From NCBI GenBank assembly GCA_019348305.1, contig JAHWJQ010000012.1, forward strand, positions 1 to 19,666: a stretch of DNA of 19,666 nt. The letters are read 5' to 3'. Within the stretch, counting starts at the first letter, position 1, and every line of letters starts with the position of its first letter. Position numbers and translations under genes: made by a program. A model generated the notes under the pieces. The model was not told the DNA's origin and ran no database searches. It saw only the letters and a list, made by a program, of their open reading frames with translations. This document shows positions 14,631 through 19,666 of this stretch, piece by piece. The DNA comes from Actinomycetota bacterium (lineage in GTDB: Bacteria; Actinomycetota; Acidimicrobiia; Acidimicrobiales; CADCTF01).

Positions 14631-15532
14631 GGGGTGCCGTTGTCTGCGCCCTGGTGCTGTGGGTCGGCGCTACTCTCATCCTGTCGGAGCTGCGATGGTT
14701 CTCGCGGGCGCCGCTCGCAGAGCGACTGCGGCCGTACGCCCTCGGGGCCCACGCCGGCCGTGAACGAACCGGGCTGCTGTCGATGGAGTCGTTCCAGGAG
14801 GTCATCGGCCCCTTGTCCCGGTCGCTGGGCGAGCGGCTGGCCCGGGCCTTCGGGGTCAACGAGGAGCTGTCGGTTCGGTTGACCCGCATCCACTCTCCAC
14901 TCGACAGCACCTCGTTCCGGGTGCGCCAGCTGGGACGAATGACGGTGGCCCTCGGCGTCGGGGGGCTGGCGGTCGTGGCGCTGCGTCCACCACCCCTGGT
15001 TGGCCTGCTGATTCTCCTGGGCGCCCCGTTGCTGGCCTTTCTGCTTCTCGAACAGCAGATCGCCTCTGGTTCCGCAGCCTGGCAGCGCCGGTTGTTCCTG
15101 GAGCTCCCGGTGCTGGCGGAACAACTCGCCATGCTGCTGTCGGCGGGCTTCTCGCTTGGCTCGGCCCTCAACCGCCTCGCCAGCCGAGGCAGCGGCGCGT
15201 GCTCCCAGGACCTGAGAAGGGTCTGTGGCCGCATCCGACAGGGGCTGTCGGAAGTGGAGGCGCTGCGGGAGTGGTCGGCAGTGGCCGACGTTCGTTCTCT
15301 CGACCGGCTCGTTGCCGTCCTCGCTCTGAACCGGGAGGCGAGCGACCTCGGCCGGCTCATCTCCGACGAGGCCCGCGCCATCCGCCGTGACGTGCAGCGC
15401 GAGCTGGTGGAGACGATGGAACGTCGGGGCCAGCAGGTGTGGATACCCGTCACCGTGGCGACGCTCGTGCCTGGGGTGATCTTCCTGGCCATCCCCTTCG
15501 TCGAGGCCCTCCGCCTCTTTTCCGGCTCGTAG
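14627..15532 (+). CDS. tadC: TadC-like inner-membrane platform protein (T2SF/GspF domain)
   Basis: A 301-residue membrane protein, paralogous to TadB. It has an N-terminal helix (VVCALVLWVGATLILSELRW), two adjacent central helices (MTVALGVGGLAVVAL and LVGLLILLGAPLLAFLLL), the GspF-type cytoplasmic domain (ELPVLAEQLAMLLSAGFSLG with LNRLASRG; then RIRQGLSEVEALREW and VAVLALNREASDLGRLI) and a final helix (IPVTVATLVPGVIFLAIPF). The start is GTG 14627, sharing GTGA with the tadB stop; an earlier in-frame start inside tadB would add residues without family character. The pilin-like gene follows after a 45-nt gap. Confidence 0.87.
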   Translation: MRGAVVCALVLWVGATLILSELRWFSRAPLAERLRPYALGAHAGRERTGLLSMESFQEVIGPLSRSLGERLARAFGVNEELSVRLTRIHSPLDSTSFRVRQLGRMTVALGVGGLAVVALRPPPLVGLLILLGAPLLAFLLLEQQIASGSAAWQRRLFLELPVLAEQLAMLLSAGFSLGSALNRLASRGSGACSQDLRRVCGRIRQGLSEVEALREWSAVADVRSLDRLVAVLALNREASDLGRLISDEARAIRRDVQRELVETMERRGQQVWIPVTVATLVPGVIFLAIPFVEALRLFSGS

Positions 15533-15577
15533 CGATCGTGACAACATTGCAGCCAACCAGTGAAAGGAACGGCCGTC

Positions 15578-15799
15578 ATGACCGATCCCCTGCTCCGCCT
15601 CTACGTGTGGCAGCTCACCTTCCGGACGGCCGATGGCCGGGCAGGACACCGCTCCGAGCGCGGCGAGGGTGTCATCAGTACGGCGATAGCCGTGCTCATC
15701 ATGGCCTTTTTGGGCGTAGCGGTCTGGGCGGGGTTCAAGCTCACCCTCGACAACACCCAAAAGAAGATCGACAAGAACATCGAACAGATCAGCAACTAG
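15578..15799 (+). CDS. Small Flp-pilin-like protein (putative major pilin)
   Basis: A 73-residue protein with a leader of about 31 residues (ending HRSERG), one hydrophobic helix (GVISTAIAVLIMAFLGVAVW) and a short polar tail (DNTQKKIDKNIEQISN). Size, layout and place between tadC and tadE genes fit the pilin slot of an actinobacterial Tad operon. A prepilin peptidase could cut after the Gly of SERGEGVIST, but the Glu-Tyr pair of classical Flp pilins (E5-Y6) is not present, so it is an atypical member. The ATG at 15578 has a good ribosome-binding site (GAAAGGA, spacing about 9); a GTG at 15560 in frame would place this site inside the gene and is rejected. A nested hairpin follows the stop. 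Confidence 0.75.
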   Translation: MTDPLLRLYVWQLTFRTADGRAGHRSERGEGVISTAIAVLIMAFLGVAVWAGFKLTLDNTQKKIDKNIEQISN

Positions 15800-15814
15800 G
15801 TCCTGACCGGCGAG

Positions 15815-15843
15815 GGCGCGGGCGGGTACCCGCTGGTTGCGCC
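15815..15843 (+). promoter_or_regulatory. Nested hairpin between pilin and tadE-like genes
   Basis: GGCGC (15815-15819) pairs with GCGCC (15839-15843) around a 12-bp perfect palindrome GCGGGTACCCGC (15822-15833). It begins 16 nt after the pilin stop. In an operon where the pilin is needed in great excess, such a structure could block 3' decay or attenuate read-through. It also overlaps the TTG (15837) that appears to be the original start of the next gene. Confidence 0.3.
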
Positions 15844-15870
15844 GACGCGGGAAGCGGCCTGCTGCCCACG
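15837..15870 (+). other. Out-of-frame N-terminus of the first tadE-like gene (apparent +1 frameshift)
   Basis: TTG at 15837 reads M-R-R-R then meets GGG AAG, giving nonsense in that frame. If one G of the run at 15849-15851 is skipped, the reading becomes MRRRGSGLLPTMVGVMVF and continues in the downstream frame, exactly a short basic leader, a Gly cleavage site and the hydrophobic helix expected of a TadE-type pseudopilin. No standard start (ATG, GTG or TTG) lies in the downstream frame between the pilin stop and 15871. The extra G is most simply an indel in a G-run or an assembly error; programmed shifting is possible. Confidence 0.6.
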
Positions 15871-16239
15871 ATGGTGGGCGTGATGGTCTTTCTGCTTTTC
15901 CTGCTCCTGGCCGTGCAGGTGATCTACCACCTGTACGCCACATCCTTGATCACTGCGGCTGCCCACGACGGCGCTCGCCTCGCCGCCGGCGCCGACATGG
16001 CCGAGGACCCCGCTGCGGCACGCGCCGCAGCCGAAGCGCATGTGATCCAGTTGCTCGGAACCTACGGCCGCGAGCGGCTTCACCCGCCCGAGTGGCAATC
16101 GGACGAGCAGTTCGAGGTGCTGGTCGTGCGGGGCCGCAGTCCGAGCTTCCTGCCCGAGTACCTGCGGCGGCCTCTGGGGTTGGACGAGATCGAACGGACG
16201 GCGCGGGTGCGAAGGGAGCGGGAGGTCGGCCGGTCGTGA
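15871..16239 (+). CDS. tadE: TadE-like pseudopilin (N-terminus frameshifted or truncated)
   Basis: From the first in-frame ATG the protein has 122 residues: it starts within the hydrophobic helix (VGVMVFLLFLLLAVQVIY), followed by LYATSLITAAAHDGARLAAG, a typical TadE-family junction after the membrane helix, then an Ala-rich helix and an ERLHPPEWQ...VLVVRGRS strand region. TadE-like pseudopilins are processed by the prepilin peptidase and contribute to the pilus base or tip. As annotated, the protein lacks the basic leader and the Gly processing site; these are encoded just upstream in the +1-shifted frame (15837-15870). If the ATG is really used, membrane insertion is possible but peptidase processing is not. 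It overlaps the next gene by GTGA. Confidence 0.75.
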   Translation: MVGVMVFLLFLLLAVQVIYHLYATSLITAAAHDGARLAAGADMAEDPAAARAAAEAHVIQLLGTYGRERLHPPEWQSDEQFEVLVVRGRSPSFLPEYLRRPLGLDEIERTARVRREREVGRS

Positions 16240-16712
16240 AGCCGTCGGGGGCAGGCAGCGAAGCGGGACAGGTGGGGGGTCTGGAGGGGATCGTGTTCGG
16301 TGTCCTCGTCTTCGTCGTCGGCACTCTCGTCGTGGCCAATGCGTGGGGGGTGTTGGACGCAAAACTCGCGGCGTCCGCCGCTGCCCGGGAGGGGGCCCGC
16401 GCCTTCGTGGAGTCCCAGGGGCCGACCGCCGACGACGCGCTCCGCGAGGCTCAACTGGCGGCGAGTGAGACCATCGCCGGCTACGGCCGAGACCCCGAGA
16501 AGATGCAGTTCTCGACAGAGGAGGACCCTCAGCTCCTGCGCTGCGCGCGGGTGACGGTGCGCGTCGAGTACCCGGTGCCGCTGATCAACCTGCCCGTGCT
16601 CGGCCGTCACGGCACCGGTTTCACCGCCCGCGCCCGCCACTCCGAGATCGTGGACCCCTTCCGCAGCGGCCTCCCCGACCGGACCCAGTGCCCGGAGGTG
16701 CTGCAACCGTGA
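16236..16712 (+). CDS. TadE/G-like pseudopilin, second copy
   Basis: A 158-residue protein with a short polar leader (KPSGAGSEAGQVGG), one hydrophobic helix (IVFGVLVFVVGTLVVANAWG) and LDAKLAASAAAREGARAFVE, the junction typical of TadE-like proteins. The rest is a soluble outer domain with Glu-rich and beta-strand segments (CARVTVRVEYPVPLINLPVL; FTARARHSEIVDPF). The GTG at 16236 overlaps the previous stop (GTGA), and its own TGA overlaps the next GTG, so the genes are translationally coupled. Its processing site probably lies at Gly-Gly before the helix. A minor pilin role is inferred from family and place. Confidence 0.8.
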   Translation: MKPSGAGSEAGQVGGLEGIVFGVLVFVVGTLVVANAWGVLDAKLAASAAAREGARAFVESQGPTADDALREAQLAASETIAGYGRDPEKMQFSTEEDPQLLRCARVTVRVEYPVPLINLPVLGRHGTGFTARARHSEIVDPFRSGLPDRTQCPEVLQP

Positions 16713-17155
16713 AGCTGCGAGCGCGTCGTGGCCACGACAGGGGATCGGTCCTCATGCTCGTGCCCGCCGCCGTCCTGGTGCTGTTGGTTCTGGCCGCCAT
16801 AGCGATCGACTCGGCGATCGTTGTCCTGGCCCAGCGTGACCTATCCAACCGAACGGCCGCCGCGGCGAACGACGTGGCGGGCTCTGCCCTGTCGGAGGCA
16901 AGCTTCTACGGCTCTACCGACGGCGGTGTCCGGCTGGATCAGCGCCAGGCCACCGCGTTCGTCGACCTGGCATTTTCCGACGTACGCCGACCGTCCAATT
17001 ACCAGTCTTGGAGCGGCCGCGCCCTCGTTGACGGCCAACAGGTGGTCGTGGATGCCACAGCGCGGGTTCGCTATCTCTTCGCCCCCGCCATCCCGGGCGC
17101 TGCGAAGTCGGCAAGGGTCACCGCCCGCTCAACGGCCACCGCACGAGGCGGCTGA
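16709..17155 (+). CDS. TadG/TadE-like pilus assembly protein
   Basis: A 148-residue protein with a basic leader (KLRARRGHDRG), a hydrophobic helix (VLMLVPAAVLVLLVLAAIAI) and DSAIVVLAQRDLSNRTAAAANDVAGSAL, the pattern of short actinobacterial TadG-type proteins (Flp pilus assembly TadE/G-like). It lacks the long von Willebrand domain of proteobacterial TadG. The outer part has strands such as VDGQQVVVDATARVRYLF. The GTG at 16709 is coupled to the previous stop (GTGA); an upstream in-frame start at 16688 lies inside the preceding gene and has no signal. It is the last clear Tad gene before a 46-bp gap. Confidence 0.78.
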   Translation: MKLRARRGHDRGSVLMLVPAAVLVLLVLAAIAIDSAIVVLAQRDLSNRTAAAANDVAGSALSEASFYGSTDGGVRLDQRQATAFVDLAFSDVRRPSNYQSWSGRALVDGQQVVVDATARVRYLFAPAIPGAAKSARVTARSTATARGG

Positions 17156-17165
17156 GAGACGGTCC

Positions 17166-17194
17166 TTGCGTTTGGTTCATCCTCATGGTATTTC
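17166..17194 (+). promoter_or_regulatory. Candidate promoter before the pseudokinase-like gene
   Basis: TTGCGT (17166-17171) and TATTTC (17189-17194) are separated by 17 bp, with the ATG at 17202 only 7 nt beyond. This suggests a separate, leaderless transcript for the two envelope genes after the Tad operon. The -10 lacks the final T, and read-through from the Tad operon is equally possible. Confidence 0.35.
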
Positions 17195-17201
17195 ATTCCG
17201 C

Positions 17202-18230
17202 ATGAACGCAACCATCGAGGAGCTGGCGACGGCGAGCGCTCGCGTCGCCCAGGAGCTGGCGGTGCTGCACGAACAGGGCCAGACCCACGGTGCTGTCGAT
17301 GCCGAGCACGCCATTCTCGAACCCCTCGACGCCGTGGAGCTCAAGGCGAACCAAGGCGCCAACCGGTCCGGTGCTCCCCACGACGATGTCGCCGCCCTGG
17401 GCGGCCTCCTTCTCGACGCCCTCGGCGCCGACGACCCCTTCCGGGCACTGCGCCTGGCCCTCACCGCCCCGGAGCAGACGGGGTGGCGGCGCTTCCTGCC
17501 CATCGGCACGGCCCTGTCGCCGGCGGCCGCCCTTCGCGAGCTGGCCCTGGAGGCGGCAACCGCGAGCGCAGAGGGCCCCACGGCCGCTGATCTCTCCACC
17601 CGCCTGCAGCGAGTGGCGCGTGGCCAGCAAGGCCAGGTCCACCGCCGGCTGCCCAATCGAGTGGTCCGCGCCGGCGGCCTCGTCACGCTAGGAGCGGCCG
17701 GCCTTTTGGCGTTGTCGGCGTTACGGGCGCCTGGTGAAGCGGGGCACCCGCCGCCCTCGCCGCAAGCGGTGCCGGCGCCTCCTTCGCCCGTCGCCGGTGT
17801 CGCCGTCGCCAGCCGCCCACCTCCCGCGCCGGCCACCCGCCTGTGGCCGTCTCCCCCGCCGAACCCGGGCTGCCCGACGGCGGGACCTCTGAGCGCCGAC
17901 GTCGACGGCGACGGTTGTCCGGACACCGTCGAAGTTGGCGACGGGATCATCCGGGCCGGCCCCCGTCGCTGGGCGGTGGGGTCGAGCAACGACGTGATCG
18001 TCCTGGGCGACTGGAACTGCGACCGGACCACGACCCCGGCCGTGCTGCGGCCGGCGACCGGCGGGCTGTTCGTGTTCGACCGCTGGGCCACCGCGGTGGA
18101 GCCGCAACCGGCCCGGCCGGTGGGGGTGGTCCCGGGAGCGGTAGGGCTCGAGCCCCGCGGGTGCGGCCACGCCGCGGTGCGGCTGTCGGACCGCTCCATC
18201 GTCGTGGTGGCGACGGCAACCCGACGATGA
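17202..18230 (+). CDS. Membrane protein with degenerate kinase C-lobe and outer Ca-loop domain
   Basis: A 342-residue protein of unknown function in three parts. Residues 1-140 resemble only the C-lobe of a Ser/Thr kinase: a helix with AQELAVLHEQGQTHGAVDAE (15-35), where HG replaces the catalytic HRD, then DDVAALGGLLLDALG (61-75), like the DVxxLG helix. No N-lobe, glycine loop, VAIK lysine or DFG is present, so it cannot be an active kinase. A transmembrane helix (about 156-175) follows, then a Pro-rich linker (176-225). The outer domain has a calcium-type loop DVDGDGCPD (233-241) and an FG-GAP-like repeat (VIVLGDWNCDRTTTPAVLRP) with four cysteines. The ATG at 17202 is chosen; the open frame upstream overlaps tadG. 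It overlaps the LysM gene (ATGA). Confidence 0.7.
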   Translation: MNATIEELATASARVAQELAVLHEQGQTHGAVDAEHAILEPLDAVELKANQGANRSGAPHDDVAALGGLLLDALGADDPFRALRLALTAPEQTGWRRFLPIGTALSPAAALRELALEAATASAEGPTAADLSTRLQRVARGQQGQVHRRLPNRVVRAGGLVTLGAAGLLALSALRAPGEAGHPPPSPQAVPAPPSPVAGVAVASRPPPAPATRLWPSPPPNPGCPTAGPLSADVDGDGCPDTVEVGDGIIRAGPRRWAVGSSNDVIVLGDWNCDRTTTPAVLRPATGGLFVFDRWATAVEPQPARPVGVVPGAVGLEPRGCGHAAVRLSDRSIVVVATATRR

Positions 18231-18979
18231 CCGACCGACGCCGGGCCAGCGCCGGCCTCGCCGGCTACGTCCTCGTCCTCATCGCCGCGCTGGTGAGCCT
18301 GCACCTCCTGGGGTCCGGGCCCATGGCCGCGCCGCCTCTCAGCGCCGGCCTGGAGGGGCTCCAGCGATGGCTTGGCGCCCGCCAGCCTGCCGTTGCCGCT
18401 TTCGCTCTGGTGCGGGTCGGCACCGTGGTCGCTGCCTGGTACCTCCTCGCGACGACACTCGCCGCCCTCGTCCTCCGCCTCGCGGGCGCCATGCGTGCGG
18501 CGGCCGTGGTGGAGGCCTTGAGCCTGCCCGCGACCCGTCGACTGGTGCACGCCGTGGCCGGTTTCTCCCTCGCCGCATCCACGCTGAGCGCGACCGGCGC
18601 CGTGACCGCACTGGCCGGGCAGGCCGGTGCGTCAACCGCCCGAGATGCGGTTGCTTCCGTCGCGCCCGCCGAGGACAACGTGCTCATGCAGCCCTTGCCC
18701 GAGGACGAGGTGGTCATGCGACGGCTGCCGGACGACGCAGGCTCCCCGCCCGCTGTCGAGAAGTCGTGGACGGTACGGCCGGGTGACCACTTCTGGCGGG
18801 TCGCCCAGGAAGTGCTGGGTGCCGCCTGGGGCCGCAGCCCCGGCGACCGCGAGACGATTGTCTACTGGGGGCAGTTGGTCGAGGCCAACCGAGGTCGCCT
18901 GGTGGACCGCGACAACCCCGACCTCCTGATCCCCGGTCAGGTTCTCGAGGTCCCGAGACCCCCCGCAGCACCTGGTTAG
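18227..18979 (+). CDS. Multi-pass membrane protein with C-terminal LysM domain
   Basis: A 250-residue protein with hydrophobic segments at about 11-29, 56-86 and 108-130, a linker with a repeated acidic motif (MQPLPEDEVVMRRLPDD) and a LysM domain at about 181-243 (WTVRPGDHFWRVAQEVLG; a later NPDLLIPGQVLEVP). LysM binds peptidoglycan, so the protein would tie the membrane to the wall. It follows the pseudokinase-like gene with an ATGA overlap, so the two are probably made together. LysM membrane proteins near Tad loci recur in actinobacteria, which suggests (not proves) a role in anchoring or letting the pilus through the wall. Confidence 0.82.
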   Translation: MTDRRRASAGLAGYVLVLIAALVSLHLLGSGPMAAPPLSAGLEGLQRWLGARQPAVAAFALVRVGTVVAAWYLLATTLAALVLRLAGAMRAAAVVEALSLPATRRLVHAVAGFSLAASTLSATGAVTALAGQAGASTARDAVASVAPAEDNVLMQPLPEDEVVMRRLPDDAGSPPAVEKSWTVRPGDHFWRVAQEVLGAAWGRSPGDRETIVYWGQLVEANRGRLVDRDNPDLLIPGQVLEVPRPPAAPG

Positions 18980-18999
18980 GCGCGCGGGGCGGCGGGTAC
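18975..18999 (+). promoter_or_regulatory. Candidate SigB/SigF-type promoter before the anti-sigma-like gene
   Basis: GTTAGG (18975-18980), a 13-bp spacer and GGGTAC (18994-18999) resemble the GTTT-N12-15-GGGTAt promoters of actinobacterial SigB/SigF factors. Transcription would begin near 19006, about 40 nt before the ATG at 19047. The -35 match is only partial and overlaps the stop codon of the LysM gene. Genes for RsbW-type proteins are often self-regulated through such promoters. Confidence 0.35.
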
Positions 19000-19046
19000 G
19001 CTCGTTTGCGGCTGGACCTTTTCTGCGTCCGCTCCTGGGGAGCCCG

Positions 19047-19607
19047 ATGCTGAGTCAGCACTCGAACACTTTCGACGACCGAAGCTGGACCGACGGCCAT
19101 CGGCGTCTGTCGGTCGAGGGGCGGCCGCCGCCGTTCTGCTGCCGCTTCGGCCCGACGCCAGAGGCGGTTCGGGTCGTGCGCCGGGCTCTGGGCCAGTGGC
19201 TTTCTGCCCACCACCGGGTCAACGTCGACGGCATCGACGACCTGCTCATCGTCTGCTCGGAGCTGTGCACCAACGCCGTGCGCTCGGCCAGCGACACCGA
19301 GGGATCGGTGGCCGTGCGGGCCTGGTCGGAGAACCACGGTGTGGTCCTCGAGGTGGAGGACGACGGCGCCGGCTTCGCCTGGCCGTCGGGCCGCCGCCTC
19401 CAGGACGTGCCCGACGAGGAGGAGCACGGCAGGGGTCTGTTCATCGTTGCCGGGATCACCGACGAGATGGAGGTGCACGTGGAGGGCGGCCGCACGGTCG
19501 TGCGCTGCGTCAAGCGCCATGTGCTCGACCACGCCGCTCCCGACCACGACCGCGAGCTGTCGGCGAGCTACCGCTCCGAGCCTCCTCCCGGCCAGCCCAA
19601 CCACTGA
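19047..19607 (+). CDS. RsbW/SpoIIAB-like ATP-binding protein (putative anti-sigma factor)
   Basis: A 186-residue protein consisting mainly of a GHKL/HATPase_c domain of the RsbW/SpoIIAB type, whose known members are protein kinases that also bind and silence SigB/SigF-family sigma factors. The N box is SELCTNAVRSA (71-81), with the catalytic Glu and Mg-binding Asn; G1 is EDDGAGF (about 104-110), and the lid/G2 segment is HGRGLFIVAGITDE (127-140). There is no histidine-kinase dimerisation domain or membrane segment. The N-terminus (about 1-30) and the C-terminal tail (about 160-186) look disordered. The ATG at 19047 has a strong ribosome-binding site (GGGGAG). No partner sigma or anti-anti-sigma gene is visible in the window. 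Confidence 0.85.
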   Translation: MLSQHSNTFDDRSWTDGHRRLSVEGRPPPFCCRFGPTPEAVRVVRRALGQWLSAHHRVNVDGIDDLLIVCSELCTNAVRSASDTEGSVAVRAWSENHGVVLEVEDDGAGFAWPSGRRLQDVPDEEEHGRGLFIVAGITDEMEVHVEGGRTVVRCVKRHVLDHAAPDHDRELSASYRSEPPPGQPNH

Positions 19608-19636
19608 CCCCCGCGCGCGCGGCGCGGTGGGGGGGT
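19607..19636 (+). terminator. GC-only stem after the anti-sigma-like gene
   Basis: ACCCCC at the stop codon can pair with GGGGGT at about 19631-19636, with GCGC/GCGC pairs inside and a bulge. There is no T-tract. The final 30 bp of the window are nearly pure G and C and show nothing else. Confidence 0.25.
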
Positions 19637-19666
19637 GGCCGCGGGCGCGGCGGTCGCCGGGAGGGG

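Noticed and set aside
17183..18550. A 455-codon minus-strand open frame opposite the pseudokinase-like and LysM genes
   Set aside because: The plus strand has a LysM domain, membrane helices and an ATGA-coupled pair; the minus frame is Arg/Gly/Ser-rich and motif-free.
1..19666. CRISPR array, tRNA or rRNA gene, insertion sequence, phage genes or long direct repeats
   Set aside because: Reading through both strands I saw no regularly spaced repeats, no tRNA-like CCA-arm pattern, no transposase or integrase and no target-site duplication. This was by eye, so a short or divergent RNA could be missed.

Overview
The window is a GC-rich stretch with many GTG starts, dense stop/start overlaps (TGATG, ATGA, GTGA) and several TAnnnT boxes placed 6-8 nt before start codons. 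These traits, together with the order HIT-phoH-ybeY-CNNM/CBS-era and a nearby uppS-recO pair (the same set clusters in Mycobacterium), point to an actinobacterium. The FlgN-like protein and the FliA/WhiG-type sigma factor make a deep-branching motile lineage such as Acidimicrobiia plausible. That assignment is inference; no rRNA gene is present.

Layout. (1) 1-861, minus: uppS followed by the 5' end of recO. (2) 959-5251: a plus-strand YihY/BrkB membrane protein, a convergent FlgN-like coiled-coil gene, a FliA/WhiG-family sigma factor divergent from it, and a DinG-type Fe-S helicase. (3) 5374-9372, minus: a tightly packed housekeeping run read in the order HIT, PhoH, YbeY, CNNM/CorC, Era (RNA and ribosome maturation plus a cyclic-nucleotide or metal-linked membrane protein). 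(4) 9413-10217: an unrecognised 188-residue protein convergent with a small excisionase-type HTH regulator; their stop codons lie in one perfect 8-bp inverted repeat. (5) 10351-17155, plus: a Tad/Flp-type pilus operon: CpaB-like SAF protein, CpaE/TadZ-like protein, CpaF/TadA ATPase, TadB, TadC, a small pilin-like protein, two TadE-like pseudopilins and a TadG-like protein. (6) 17202-18979: two accessory envelope proteins, one fusing a degenerate kinase C-lobe to a transmembrane helix and a calcium-loop-containing outer domain, the other a multi-pass LysM protein. (7) 19047-19607: an RsbW/SpoIIAB-like ATPase (anti-sigma type).

How the genes fit together. The Tad genes would export and assemble a pilus across a thick cell wall: CpaF powers TadB/TadC, the pilin and pseudopilins form the fibre and its tip or base, and CpaB and the LysM protein would sit at the wall. 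The HTH gene is divergent from the Tad operon and is the obvious local regulator candidate. No prepilin peptidase is seen in the window, so processing must be encoded elsewhere.

Most notable points: the first TadE-like gene appears to carry a single-base frameshift at its N-terminus (an extra G at 15849-15851 separates a TTG start with an ideal prepilin leader from the rest of the protein); the pilus operon is followed by a pseudokinase/calcium-loop membrane protein overlapping a LysM protein; many transcription units look leaderless; and the FlgN-like/FliA-like divergent pair has a FliA-type -10 box on the FlgN side.
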